A stretch of 64,000 nucleotides of DNA from Paenibacillus sp. FSL K6-1330 (GCF_037976825.1 NZ_CP150269.1:5407501-5471500); one strand, 5' to 3'. Shown: positions 1 to 8,952, numbered from the stretch's first letter. The notes: generated from the sequence alone by a model not told the origin. Numbers and translations are program-made.

Positions 1-880
1 CTTCTGTCGGAATCGAGCTTTGGGCACCTGGTACAGATACAGCCAGCGCCGATGCCGCTGTCGCGTAGCACAGACAATCGCGCAGCTCCGCTCCCGTTAC
101 ATATTTAGCTGCGAACGCTCCGATGAAGGTGTCTCCGGCCGCTGTCGTATCCACTACGTCAACCGAAAATGCGGTTAATGTGATTTGCCTTCCGGATTGG
201 TCCATATAGATAGAGCCTTTGCTTCCCAAAGTAATAATGAGATGAGGAATGCCGTCATTAAGCAGTTTCTTTCCGGCCTCCAGGGCCTGGCTGCTTCCTT
301 CAATACGGATGCCGCTCAGCTCCTCCGCCTCGACCTCATTCAGAATGAGGAAAGTGACCTTGCTCAGTTGGCTCTGGTCAAACCCGTCAATTGGAGCTGG
401 ATTCATAAATACCGGAATACGTTGCTCTGCCGCTTTATCCAGCACCCTTTGATTGGCTGCCGATGATATTTCATTTTGCAGCAAAATGACGTCGAAACCA
501 GAGAGGTCCAATTTATCTACCTCGTCTGCACCATACCTTCCATTAGCGCCTGAGGATAAAATAATGTTGTTCTCCCCTGCTCCATCGATTGTAATCAAAG
601 CAAGCCCCGTCATACACGGCTTCTCGATAACATGATCAAGATCAATCCTAGCCTCCGCCAATTCCCTGCGTATGTCGATCCCAAAGGAATCCGAGCCCAG
701 TGCACCCGCCATAGCGACCGAAGCTCCGGAGCGAGACGCGGCAACCGCCTGGTTAGCCCCCTTGCCCCCAATAAAGAAACGGGTCTCGTTGCCCTGTATC
801 GTTTCGCCGGGAATGGGGTGACGCTCAACCTGTGTGACAATGTCCATATTCATGCTGCCCACTACCAAGATTTTCGCCAT
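1..880 (-). CDS. rbsK: Ribokinase (PfkB family), 3' end outside window
   Basis: Phosphorylates D-ribose to ribose 5-phosphate in the cytoplasm so it can enter the pentose phosphate pathway. The minus-strand frame opens with MAKILVVGSMNMDIV, carries the glycine-rich GGKGANQAVAA sugar/ATP segment near residue 40 and the PfkB signature DTTAAGDTFIGA near residue 255, whose second Asp (AGD) is the expected catalytic base. 293 codons are visible, close to the roughly 300 usual for the family, so only a few residues are missing. The ATG at 880 has a GGGGAGAG ribosome site just upstream. It lies 18 bp behind the LacI-type regulator on the same strand, the usual rbsR-rbsK order; transporter genes would lie to the left of the window. 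Other PfkB sugar kinases are possible but the ribokinase match is good. Confidence 0.93.
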   Translation of the reverse strand, partial: MAKILVVGSMNMDIVTQVERHPIPGETIQGNETRFFIGGKGANQAVAASRSGASVAMAGALGSDSFGIDIRRELAEARIDLDHVIEKPCMTGLALITIDGAGENNIILSSGANGRYGADEVDKLDLSGFDVILLQNEISSAANQRVLDKAAEQRIPVFMNPAPIDGFDQSQLSKVTFLILNEVEAEELSGIRIEGSSQALEAGKKLLNDGIPHLIITLGSKGSIYMDQSGRQITLTAFSVDVVDTTAAGDTFIGAFAAKYVTGAELRDCLCYATAASALAVSVPGAQSSIPTE

Positions 881-898
881 AGCGCTCTCCCCCCAGTA

Positions 899-1915
899 TT
901 ACTCCTTCAGTCTTTTGACTGAGCCGAATTTCTTCAATTCAACATCCAATATCATTTTTTTCAGCTTCGTCCGCTCTTTAGGCTCTCTCTTGATTTTTTG
1001 AATGAGCATTTCCGCCGCTTGAATTCCCATCTCTCTTGTCGGTCTGCTGACCACGGTCACTCTTGGCTGCACGAACTGGGCAAGCTCGTTATCATCAAAG
1101 CCAATTAAAGAAATATCCTCTCCGATTCGGAGATTCAAATCGCGTATCGCTTTAATCGCACCCGTACAGATGACGTTGTTAGCCGCAAATATAGCTGTCG
1201 GTGGCTGCTCGGATTGCATAAGCTCCGTCGTAAATCGGTAGCCGTCCTCTTCCAGCCAATTCCCCTGCTTGTGATAGGCAGGATCGGGTGTCAGGCCCCT
1301 CTCATGCATAGCTTGACGATATCCCCAATAACGGTCCTTGCCATCGTTAAAATCATGCGCCCCATCTATAATGGCAATGCGTTCATGACCATAGTCCACG
1401 AAATGCTTGGTCGCTTCGTACGCGCCGCGGAAGTTGTCGATTAAGACACCATCGTGGCCGCAATCGTTGATATAACGGTCGACAAGGATGGTAGGCTTGC
1501 GAATGTTCCGGTAAAACTCTGCATCCTTATGCGTACCGATTAAGATGATTCCATCCACATTTTTCCCTAGGAAGCTTTCAAAAAATTCTTCCTCCTCTGC
1601 CTCATCGCTATTCGTGGAGACTACTAGAGTAAAGAAGCCTTCCTTCTTGGCCACCTCTACCATGCCGCCAATGACTGCGGTGTAGAAGGGATTCTGAATC
1701 TCCGGCACCACGACGGACAGCATGTTGGTTTTTTTATTGACCATCGATGCAGCCATCGTATTCGGAACGAAGTTCATCTCTTCTATTATTTTGAGTATTT
1801 TCTTGCGAGTGGCTTCACTTACGCGATCTCGTCCATTCATCACTCGGGATACCGTAGCTACAGATACATTTGCTTGCTTGGCTACGTCCTTAATTGTAAT
1901 TTCCTTGTTCGTCAT
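899..1915 (-). CDS. LacI-family transcriptional regulator (RbsR-like)
   Basis: Sugar-responsive DNA-binding regulator, probably repressing the ribokinase operon. The N-terminus has the LacI helix-turn-helix (ITIKDVAKQANVSVATVSRV, about residues 6-25) and hinge helix (TMAASMVNKKTN), then the periplasmic-binding-like effector domain with NPFYTAV, DGIILIG and IGFDDNELA. The length of 338 residues is typical. ATG at 1915 is preferred because GGAAGGGGGG lies directly upstream; an in-frame GTG at 1921 would add two residues but sits against that site. The gene is followed 18 bp later by rbsK. Three operator-like sites occur in its upstream region, which suggests autoregulation. Assignment to ribose is inferred only from the neighbour. 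Confidence 0.92.
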   Translation of the reverse strand: MTNKEITIKDVAKQANVSVATVSRVMNGRDRVSEATRKKILKIIEEMNFVPNTMAASMVNKKTNMLSVVVPEIQNPFYTAVIGGMVEVAKKEGFFTLVVSTNSDEAEEEEFFESFLGKNVDGIILIGTHKDAEFYRNIRKPTILVDRYINDCGHDGVLIDNFRGAYEATKHFVDYGHERIAIIDGAHDFNDGKDRYWGYRQAMHERGLTPDPAYHKQGNWLEEDGYRFTTELMQSEQPPTAIFAANNVICTGAIKAIRDLNLRIGEDISLIGFDDNELAQFVQPRVTVVSRPTREMGIQAAEMLIQKIKREPKERTKLKKMILDVELKKFGSVKRLKE

Positions 1916-1944
1916 AGCCACCCCCCTTCCTTTAGTTTAAAGTC

Positions 1945-2028
1945 ATAACGTTTTCTCAATATTTCCCTTTGATAATAAACGATATGAGTTCATTTCCCAC
2001 TCTAAAAATGTAAACGTTTACGCAATTT
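1945..2028. promoter_or_regulatory. Two operator-like sites upstream of the LacI-type gene
   Basis: ACGTTTTCTCAAT at 1948-1960 and ACGTTTACGCAAT at 2014-2026 share a core. The second is centred on the perfect palindrome TAAACGTTTA (2011-2020), the CG-centred symmetry expected of a LacI-family operator. A third copy lies at 2356. Binding by the adjacent regulator is inference; CcpA (cre) binding is the main alternative. Confidence 0.6.
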
Positions 2029-2349
2029 CTGATTTTATTGTAGTTCATGATCAATCAGATTACAATAGGTTTTTTTCGAAAAATCAAAAAATAAAACGGT
2101 TACATTTTTAATATCTAACATTAATGTGTTAGGTATTTGTTCGGTATTCAACTTAAATTTTAATATAACTTTGTATCTGTGGCATATATTATAACATTAA
2201 ATCAAGTTTTTCATTGGTGTCGAGTAAATCTCAGGAAAAATCATACAATTTTTATTAGAATCTAACCTGTCAGCCACTCCTTTAAAAACCAGAAGTGATT
2301 TAACCCATTGTTTCCTAATTTAAGACTCCTTTTTTCCAATCAATTCCTT

Positions 2350-2370
2350 GTTAAAACGTTTACGCAATTT
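2350..2370. promoter_or_regulatory. Distal operator-like site
   Basis: ACGTTTACGCAAT at 2356-2368 is identical over 13 bases to the site at 2014, 342 bp away. A distant auxiliary operator for DNA looping is plausible for a LacI-family tetramer. Apart from this, the AT-rich stretch 2029-2396 shows no gene or other structure. Confidence 0.5.
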
Positions 2371-2396
2371 ATTTGGAAATGCGCATTGTTAATGTA

Positions 2397-2448
2397 AAAC
2401 AAAAAGCCTGGAGGAATCAGGAATAAAAACCTGAATGCCACCCGGCTT
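2397..2448 (-). terminator. Rho-independent terminator-like hairpin
   Basis: Read on the minus strand, AAGCC...TCAGG pairs with CCTGA...GGCTT across a TTTTTATT loop and is followed by TTTTTGTTTT. It would end minus-strand transcription coming from the tRNA-Leu remnant side. Confidence 0.6.
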
Positions 2449-2614
2449 GCTGCCTCTTACTTTAAGGATGCATGATAGTTCTCAGGAGATTGCTGTTCCC
2501 AAGAGCCATTGGCTAGATCTATTTTACAAGACCTTAGGACGGAAAGTGTAGGATGTAATTACAGTATCGAACATATTACCTGGTAGCTCACTCAAACGCT
2601 AAAAACGCCGAATT

Positions 2615-2800
2615 AGACACATGATCTATTGATCTAATGAACTACTGATAAATGCATTTGGTGCCGGTGAGAGGACTCGAACCTCCACGGTTTCCCTCAC
2701 GATTTTGAGTCGCGACTGCTATTGAGAAGATAGCAGAAGTTAAGTCCAAGAAGAGGAATTTAAAAACCGCTAAAAGCCTTGTAGAATCAAGGTTTTCACC
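2615..2800. repeat. Direct repeat copy A (tRNA-Leu 3' half plus flank)
   Basis: Shares with 15112-15286, in the same order and orientation, a GATCTAATGAACT stretch, a tRNA-Leu 3' half, GTCCAAGAAGAGGAA, and a degenerate segment ending in AATCAAGGTTTT. Copy A is the more decayed: its terminator-like parts no longer pair well. The two copies bound about 12.4 kb and look like integration junctions of a mobile element in a tRNA-Leu gene. Confidence 0.7.
2659..2714 (-). pseudogene. tRNA-Leu(CAA) 3' half (remnant)
   Basis: On the minus strand the sequence runs from the anticodon stem-loop (CGCGA, loop CTCAAAA, TCGTG) through variable arm and T-arm (GGTTCGAGTCC) to the acceptor strand CACCGGC, discriminator A and an encoded CCA. 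The D-arm and 5' acceptor strand are absent; the sequence upstream is unrelated. The break at the anticodon arm is a usual junction for tyrosine-recombinase elements that insert in tRNA genes. It cannot make a functional tRNA. Confidence 0.85.
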
Positions 2801-2841
2801 AAGCCCTTCACATCGAACCCGATTTTGAAAACTTGAGCATC

Positions 2842-3332
2842 GATTCTACATCGGTCAAAGCCCACCAACACAGTGCCGGTGCAAAAAAATCGCAGATTGA
2901 CACGAAGTAAACCAACACATCGGCGTCAGTCGTGGCGGCAAGACGACCAAACTTCATGCCGTAGTCGATGGATTAGGCAACCCTCTAGCTTTTCTACTGA
3001 CGGGTGGTCAAGTTTATGATTCTGTTCCAGCGATCGAATTGCTTCAGGAGTTGGATATTACGGGAAGCCACATTCTTGGCGACAAAGCCTATGGCTCAGA
3101 AGCGATTCGGAACTGGATTACGACTAAACAGGCCACTTACACCATTCCGCCTAAAACGAATAGTCAACATCCATGGGAGGTCGATTGGTATCGGTACAAA
3201 GAACGCCACTTGGTTGAATGCTTTTTCAATAAAATCAAACACTTTTGCCGTGTGGTCACTCGTTACGATAAGTTGGCTAAGTCATTCCTCGCGTTTATAT
3301 ACATAGCTTCCATTTTTAAATTGACTCAATGA
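2842..3332 (+). pseudogene. IS5-family transposase remnant
   Basis: Broken DDE transposase, C-terminal catalytic part only. It begins at DSTSVKAHQHSAGAKK (first catalytic Asp), hits a stop after QIDTK at about 2907, then resumes in another frame as GVSRGGKTTKLHAVVDGLGN, continues with ILGDKAYGSEA (second Asp) and HLVECFFNKIKHF (Glu), and ends TRYDKLAKSFLAFIYIASIF at a TGA. The N-terminal third and both terminal inverted repeats are missing, and one frameshift is present, so it is inactive. Motif order matches the IS427/IS1031-type B protein of the IS5 family. It sits immediately inside direct repeat copy A. Confidence 0.85.
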
Positions 3333-3346
3333 TAGTTTTCAGACAC

Positions 3347-3626
3347 GCCCTAAATGACAATGTTAAAAAAAGTGGCGTAATGGCCTCCTCCTATGTAGGT
3401 GGGCTTAATAGTAGAGCCTTTATTCCGGTCAATGAAGATCACGGCATGATTCAAGCAGTTCAGCGGGGTACCCTTACACTAGAGAAGCTGGAAGCTATGA
3501 CCTTTGGTCGAATTTGGCGGCCTGCTCGGATATGCACCAGTTATAGCAGTAAACGGCTTCAACTGCGCGAACTTCGTTAATCGTGGCGGACGAATCTCAG
3601 CTCCAATTCATAGCTTTAAGAATTAA
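3347..3626 (+). pseudogene. UPF0210 (DUF711) C-terminal remnant
   Basis: The first part reads [19 protein letters not shown] and [14 protein letters not shown] then LEKLEAMT, a block typical of the UPF0210 family. Directly after LEAMT the sequence jumps, in another frame, to [16 protein letters not shown] and [17 protein letters not shown], the extreme C-terminus of the same family. An internal segment of the gene has therefore been deleted with a frame change, and everything upstream is lost. The family has no firmly known biochemical role. Its 3' terminator is still intact, so this is the leftover tail of a chromosomal gene cut by the insertion next to it. Confidence 0.85.
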
Positions 3627-3636
3627 TTGAAACCTC

Positions 3637-3680
3637 AAACAGCAAGTCCCTATTTCACTTAGGAGACTTGCTGTTTTTTT
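3637..3680 (+). terminator. Rho-independent terminator of the UPF0210 remnant
   Basis: AAACAGCAAGTC (3637-3648) pairs with GACTTGCTGTTT, followed by a run of seven T. It lies 10 bp after the UPF0210 stop codon. Confidence 0.85.
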
Positions 3681-3787
3681 GTGTTAGTTGGTCAGTCGTA
3701 GAAAAAAACTTTAGCTGAATGAAGAGGCATATCATTTGATATACCCCTTTATCCATCTTATTGCAATTAAATCAAACCGTTTCCATT

Positions 3788-5749
3788 CTATTTGAACTGG
3801 AACCAAGTTAAATTTGCAACTGTGGTTGAATCTGACTTAACAAAAGTAACATATACCGTATGGGTTCCTACAGCTGTCCCGGCATTAAGCGGGATATTCT
3901 TGACTGACCATGTCTGCCATCCGCCTGTGCTTTCTGCCGTCCAATAACCCAGCATAGTGCCTGTAGGACTGTCCAAGTGGAATTCTATCCTTCCGCCGGA
4001 ATTAGCGGATGCAACCTTCAAATCAATACTTGTTTTAGCTGTACTACCAAAGTCTACATTTTTAAATGCTATATAGTCGCCATTACTCCCTCCACCAACA
4101 TCCAGCCCACCATCAGTGCTTGCCTCATAGGATATAACACCTGAACTAAGGTTATAACCTTCCGCTTCAAATTTCAATGTGTTGAATTTGGGAGCTGCAG
4201 CATAGCTGTTAGTATCTGTTATTTTCAATTCTGCGAGTGTAGTTGCCGCAACTCCACCGACGCGAACATTGTTTAATGTAACTCCGGAGACAGTAGATGT
4301 GTCACTCCAACCCTTCATTATTGAAACTTCACCTAAAGCGCGTAAATTGATATTATTATAGACCACATTTTTTATCGGACCGGTTTTTGCAGAAAGATCA
4401 AACCACCTGGAGTGAACACCGGATCTTGGCCAGAAGCCTTCTACATCTATATTGTCAAATATGATGTTTTGTGCTGCTGGAGTCCCATAAAGATGACCTA
4501 CCGCTAAAGCGCGCCAGCATCTGTATACATAAGAGTTTTTAACAACTATGCCATCCTGAAGCTGTTTCACTCCATCTCCAACCTTGAATGCTCCACATCT
4601 GCTCCAAGCCAAAGCATCATCCACAACTACATTTGACTGGTTTTCAGGACTTCCCGGCCAGTTTGCAGCTATATCCGTAGTTGCTACATCCCATGTCTTA
4701 AATGAGTATGTGTCATCCTCCGATACTGCTACCGTGTGCTTTATGAGTACATTCTGGCTCTCTTGAATGTCTATTGCATCATTTTCATAATCAAGTTCAT
4801 TGTTGTTGAAGTGCTTTGTATTCTGGAATGTTACGTTATTAGATCTTGTAACGATTGTAGCCCAGCCACCGCTGTCTCTTATGGTTATGCCGTCAACCGT
4901 GAAGTTGCTGCACTGCAAGGGTACAAGAATATTGTTCAAATAATTGTTTGTATTTCTCATATAATGGCCATTGCCGTCAATAGTCCCCCTGCCGTATATC
5001 TTAATATTGTTTGCATTTGTTTCGGTATAAATAAACCATGTTCCATCCTTATTCAGAGAATTCTTATGAAAATGAGTAGTGTAATCGCTTGGATTTCCTG
5101 AACCCCTTATAACAGAACCACCCTCCAGATAAACCGAAACATTGCTTTTTAGAACAAGGTTTCCGCTCTTGTAAACTCCGGCTGGAACGTATACGATACC
5201 GCCACCTGCTGCGTTAGCCGCATTTATGGCGTTTTGTATTGCAGTTGTAGCCATAGCGGCACCGGTACTGTCGGCACCGTATTGAGTTTTAACATTGTAT
5301 ATACCTGTACCGGATGAAGCCGGAACATTGGTTTCAAGAGCATCTGCCGCAATAACCAGATCTTTCAGGTTATTGATTTTAACTATAAGATAGGTTGGTG
5401 ATGAAAGTGTAAATGTAAGTGTATTTCCGCTCTTTGTTGCAGTGATTCCCAAAGCTTTGGGAGAAATATTATAGGTATTGATTGGCTCGCTTGCTGTTAT
5501 TGTGATTGTAGTCGTACCTGAAAAAGAGAAATTACAATAATTATAGTTTACAAATACCTCCGAAGTGTCGATTACCGGTATATTGGTAGAGTCTGCTGTT
5601 ACTGTGTATTGATTGGTCGTGGTATAGACCGATGGTAATGGATAGCTTACAACTGAAGCCGCGTTTGCTGACGAAGGAACGACAGGTAACAGACTGGCCA
5701 TACAAATAATTAATAATGCACTTAATAATTTTAACTTTTTCAACATCAT
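3788..5749 (-). CDS. Secreted right-handed beta-helix glycosidase (GH28-like) with CBM6
   Basis: Predicted extracellular polysaccharide-degrading enzyme. Residues 1-30 form a signal peptide ending SSANA. Residues 31-150 are a beta-rich N-terminal domain, and residues about 155-520 a pectate-lyase/GH28-type beta-helix that starts with YGADSTGAAMATTAIQNAI and has the paired acidic motifs NDAIDIQES and SEDDTYSFK, reminiscent of the GH28 NDDGID and GDDC active-site pair. Residues 528-653 resemble a CBM6 carbohydrate-binding module (FEAEGYN ... TWFQF). AAAGAGGTG precedes the start ATG. The gene stands alone and is visibly AT-richer than the GH130 operon beside it, which suggests separate acquisition. 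The substrate is unknown; polygalacturonan-like polymers or dextran (GH49-like fold) are candidates. Confidence 0.8.
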   Translation of the reverse strand: MMLKKLKLLSALLIICMASLLPVVPSSANAASVVSYPLPSVYTTTNQYTVTADSTNIPVIDTSEVFVNYNYCNFSFSGTTTITITASEPINTYNISPKALGITATKSGNTLTFTLSSPTYLIVKINNLKDLVIAADALETNVPASSGTGIYNVKTQYGADSTGAAMATTAIQNAINAANAAGGGIVYVPAGVYKSGNLVLKSNVSVYLEGGSVIRGSGNPSDYTTHFHKNSLNKDGTWFIYTETNANNIKIYGRGTIDGNGHYMRNTNNYLNNILVPLQCSNFTVDGITIRDSGGWATIVTRSNNVTFQNTKHFNNNELDYENDAIDIQESQNVLIKHTVAVSEDDTYSFKTWDVATTDIAANWPGSPENQSNVVVDDALAWSRCGAFKVGDGVKQLQDGIVVKNSYVYRCWRALAVGHLYGTPAAQNIIFDNIDVEGFWPRSGVHSRWFDLSAKTGPIKNVVYNNINLRALGEVSIMKGWSDTSTVSGVTLNNVRVGGVAATTLAELKITDTNSYAAAPKFNTLKFEAEGYNLSSGVISYEASTDGGLDVGGGSNGDYIAFKNVDFGSTAKTSIDLKVASANSGGRIEFHLDSPTGTMLGYWTAESTGGWQTWSVKNIPLNAGTAVGTHTVYVTFVKSDSTTVANLTWFQFK

Positions 5750-5930
5750 TAAACACCTCTTTCATATTTTTTTAGCAAACACTAGGTCATCAGTGAATAA
5801 TGATTTCACCAGTGATGCTCTATTACTCTTTTCAAAAAGTCGACATATTCCTGTTCAGCTTCGGAAGTGGCAGAGTAATACTAACCTTTTCTGCATCAGC
5901 AAAGTTTCCTTTTAAAGTACAGCCCCGGTT

Positions 5931-6083
5931 TTGTTGCACCTTGTGCAGGATTTCTGCGTTGGTCGCTACTACTGAGCTGTATTGTTGCATTTTATGCACA
6001 ATCTCCCCACGGTCGCTGCTATTGATCTAGCATTGTTGCACTTCATACACAATCTCCGCGCAAGCCGCTCCAATCATGGCACA
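5931..6083. repeat. Three tandem 51-bp imperfect repeats
   Basis: Units start with TTGTTGCA at 5931, 5982 and 6033, an exact 51-bp period. Each holds a short inverted repeat of the type TTGT-GCA...TGC-ACAA, best kept in the middle unit. The rest of the 5750-6131 gap shows no gene: the frame running through it is broken up by divergence between units and continues into the antisense of GH130. Confidence 0.75.
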
Positions 6084-6131
6084 TGGCCCACACTGTTACT
6101 CCGCATTTCCGCCCTCAGCCTGCTTCCAATC

Positions 6132-7142
6132 TTATCTATGCTCCGGCTCCAGACAGAGCCGGAGCAGATCGTCCACATGGGCCGTTGCCAGACATTCCAC
6201 CGTATCCGCAGAGCCGTAATAGATCTTGACCTCGCCGTCATCCTCCAGAATCATCCCTCCCGGAAAAATCACATGATTGCGGAAGCCCCCGCCAATCTCA
6301 TAGTCTGTCTCCGGTGCCAGCAGCGGCTGCCTGCTCATGCCGATCACCTTGCGGGGGTCCTCCAGATCCAGCAGCATAATTCCGGCGGTATAGCGCTTCT
6401 TCCAGGTGTCCTCCCAACCGTGCTTGCCTCTGGCCGGGTCCACATCCACCGCATGGAAGGTGGTCAGCCAGCCCTTATCCGTCCGGACCGGAGGTGCGGC
6501 CGGGCCGACCTTGTCATTGGCAAACGGCACCTGCTCAACGGCGAGCAGTAGGCTGGAGTTGCCCCAATGCTTCAGGTCCGGCGACTCGGAGATCCAGGCA
6601 TCGAAGCGGTCCCGGCCGCCGCGGCTGTATACCGTGAAGGGACGCTCCAGCCGGACATACTTGCCGCCGATCAACTCGGGAAACAGTACCATATTGCGCA
6701 GGTCCGGTGTAGACAGGCTGAGCACCTCGAAGTGTTCCAGATCATCGGTAACGGCAATTCCGCCGCGGATGCCATGGTGCGTATCCACGGCAAAACACAT
6801 ATAACAACGGCCGCCGATCACGGTCAGGCGCGGGTCGTAGGCGCGGATAATTTCCTCGTCATGCATTTTGAACACTGGCTTCGGGCCGGCGGTCCAGCTC
6901 AGCCCGTCGTCACTGTAAGCAATGCCGAGATCCGTGGTGTGGTGCGGCTCAAGCGTCTGATCGACCAGTGAGCCGTAATCATTACGGAAGATCATCACAT
7001 ACTTGCCGTTAAATTTCGTTACACCGGCATTGAATACCAGTGCGGTGGGGTAAGGAACCTTCGTTGCATCCAGCACCGGATTGCCCGGATACCGCCGGAT
7101 GAACGGGGCAGATTGCAGAATTGCCGGAGCGTGTTGAGTCAT
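6132..7142 (-). CDS. GH130 glycoside phosphorylase (beta-mannoside type)
   Basis: Intracellular phosphorolysis of beta-mannosides, releasing mannose 1-phosphate. The five-bladed propeller family is recognised from YPGNPVLDAT, VFNAGV, FRNDYG, GIAYSDDGLSW, the YDPRLTVIGG motif with the expected general-acid Asp at residue 103, and VIFPGG with IYYGSADT near the C-terminus. The length of 336 residues is normal. A strong AAGGAGG site precedes the ATG. It is the last gene of an operon of binding protein, two permeases and phosphorylase, so imported oligosaccharides are probably split by it. Mannosyl-glucose versus mannooligosaccharide specificity cannot be told from the sequence. Confidence 0.9.
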   Translation of the reverse strand: MTQHAPAILQSAPFIRRYPGNPVLDATKVPYPTALVFNAGVTKFNGKYVMIFRNDYGSLVDQTLEPHHTTDLGIAYSDDGLSWTAGPKPVFKMHDEEIIRAYDPRLTVIGGRCYMCFAVDTHHGIRGGIAVTDDLEHFEVLSLSTPDLRNMVLFPELIGGKYVRLERPFTVYSRGGRDRFDAWISESPDLKHWGNSSLLLAVEQVPFANDKVGPAAPPVRTDKGWLTTFHAVDVDPARGKHGWEDTWKKRYTAGIMLLDLEDPRKVIGMSRQPLLAPETDYEIGGGFRNHVIFPGGMILEDDGEVKIYYGSADTVECLATAHVDDLLRLCLEPEHR

Positions 7143-7198
7143 GGGGTGTACCTCCTTGAATGTTAAATATGGAATATGGGTTGCGCAGGGCCGGACCG

Positions 7199-8035
7199 CT
7201 ACCCTTTGAGGGAACCGGCCGTCATCTGCATGAAGGATTTGTTGGCGAACAGATAGGCCACGAGAATCGGCAGAATGGACAAGCAGGCGCCCGCCATCAT
7301 ATAGTGGGTCTGAGAAGCGGCCGAAATCCCGTATTTCAGGTTCGCCAGCCCGACGGTCAGCGTCTGCAGCTCCGGCTTCGTCATCGTGAACACGAGCGGC
7401 AGCAGATATTCATTCCACGCGCCGCGGAAGGTGAACAGGGCACCTACGCCAAGTCCGGGTCCGAGCAGCGGCAGAATTATCCGCCAGAAGGTCCGGCCGG
7501 GAGAGCTGCCGTCCATCAGCGCCGCCTCGTCCAGCTCGCGGGGAATCCCCTTCATGAAGCTGGAGAGAATGAAGAAGATCGAAGCATGGGCGGAGATCAG
7601 AATCAATATAACGCCCCACAGGCTGCTGTGCAGATGAAGCTTAACCATCAGATCGAACTGCGGACGCAGCACGACCGCCCCTACAGCCACGAACATGGTG
7701 AAGGATTGCAGTCCGATATACAATTTTTTGCCGGCAAAATCCATCCGGTCCACCACATAAGCCGCCATGGATGATACCAGCAGCGTGCCGACCACCGCCG
7801 CCAGGGAGACAATCAGGCTGTTCAGGGTATACCTGGAGAAATTGGCCTGCGCCCAGGCTTCGGCATAGTTCGAGAAGTGCCAGCTCGCCGGCAGGAAGGT
7901 CGCTCCCGCAGTAAGCTCAGCATTAGTCTTGAAGGAGCCCAGGATGGTGATAACGACCGGAATCAGCGTAATAAAAGCAACAGCCAGCAAAAAAATCCAC
8001 AGGATGATATTGCCCAGTATGGTTCTTAGTCTCAT
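7199..8035 (-). CDS. Sugar ABC transporter permease (CUT1, MalG-like)
   Basis: Inner-membrane half of a CUT1 oligosaccharide importer. Six hydrophobic segments are visible, and the EAA loop reads EAALMDGSSPGRTFWRIILP before the last segments. ATG at 8035 is chosen because GAGGAGTGAGG precedes it; the in-frame TTG at 8053 falls inside that ribosome site. It follows the partner permease by 14 bp. No ATPase gene is near, so the complex should use a shared MsmK/UgpC-type ATPase encoded elsewhere (known for such importers in Firmicutes; inferred here). Confidence 0.92.
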   Translation of the reverse strand: MRLRTILGNIILWIFLLAVAFITLIPVVITILGSFKTNAELTAGATFLPASWHFSNYAEAWAQANFSRYTLNSLIVSLAAVVGTLLVSSMAAYVVDRMDFAGKKLYIGLQSFTMFVAVGAVVLRPQFDLMVKLHLHSSLWGVILILISAHASIFFILSSFMKGIPRELDEAALMDGSSPGRTFWRIILPLLGPGLGVGALFTFRGAWNEYLLPLVFTMTKPELQTLTVGLANLKYGISAASQTHYMMAGACLSILPILVAYLFANKSFMQMTAGSLKG

Positions 8036-8049
8036 AATAGCCTCACTCC

Positions 8050-8952
8050 TCAATCGGTCTGATTCATGCGTCTGGATGCGTAGAAATAAATGAGTGATAT
8101 CATCCCTACAATGACCGCAGACACAAAGGCGACCGCACTGCCGTATCCGAACTCCTGGACCTGAACCGCCGCGCTGCTCCCGCCGACAGGGAAAAACAAT
8201 TTGTACAAATACAGGAACATGACCTCTGTCTTGCCTACAGGACCTCCTTCAGTCAGAACCATGATGCTCTCGTAACCCTTCAGGGCTGTAATGATCGCCA
8301 GCATAATAACCATCTGCATCACAGGTCCGAGCATCGGCAGGGTGACATAGCGGAACTGCTGGATTCTGCCTGCCCCGTCCAGGGAAGACGCCTCATACAC
8401 ATCCTCCGGAATATTCTGCAGACCGGCGAGGAAGAGCAGCATATAATTGCCGACCGCCCCCCAGGCCGCAACCAGAATGACGGTGAGCATGGCATATTTC
8501 GGCCCCAGCCAGTCCACACCGGAATCGGAGAGGCCCAGGCGGATCAGAAACTGGTTGAGAATCCCGTTATATGAGTTGAAAATCGTGAAGAAGACTACGG
8601 CCATTACAGCGGTACTGATGACGGTCGGCATGAAGAAAATCCCCCGCAGCAGTTGTCTGCCCCGCAGCCCCCGGTTCAATATGACTGCCAGCAGCAGGGC
8701 CAGCGGAATGGTGATCAGCAGCTTGCCGCCAGCATAGACAAATGTATTCACCACCGAATCCCAGAACTGGGTGTCCTTCAGAATGCGGCTGAAATTGGCC
8801 AGACCGGTAAACCGCGCCGTTCCGAACCCTTTGTAATCATAGAACATATAGCGGAACGCCCAGGCAATCGGGTAAATCCCGAGAACCAACGTGAGCAAGG
8901 CACTTGGAAAGATAAAACTGTATGAAAATAAGGCATGTTTCGTTTTGTTCAT
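8050..8952 (-). CDS. Sugar ABC transporter permease (CUT1, MalF-like)
   Basis: Membrane partner of the downstream permease. It has an N-terminal membrane segment (FIFPSALLTLVLGIYPIAWA), five further segments and the EAA loop YEASSLDGAGRIQQFRYVTL that contacts the ATPase. The length of 300 residues is usual. It lies between the binding protein gene (106 bp upstream) and the second permease. Substrate specificity follows from the operon (GH130 substrate), not from the permease itself. Confidence 0.92.
   Translation of the reverse strand: MNKTKHALFSYSFIFPSALLTLVLGIYPIAWAFRYMFYDYKGFGTARFTGLANFSRILKDTQFWDSVVNTFVYAGGKLLITIPLALLLAVILNRGLRGRQLLRGIFFMPTVISTAVMAVVFFTIFNSYNGILNQFLIRLGLSDSGVDWLGPKYAMLTVILVAAWGAVGNYMLLFLAGLQNIPEDVYEASSLDGAGRIQQFRYVTLPMLGPVMQMVIMLAIITALKGYESIMVLTEGGPVGKTEVMFLYLYKLFFPVGGSSAAVQVQEFGYGSAVAFVSAVIVGMISLIYFYASRRMNQTD

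Noticed and set aside
5982..6551. 189-codon plus-strand open frame
   Set aside because: Begins in the 51-bp repeats and runs antisense into GH130; no ribosome site.
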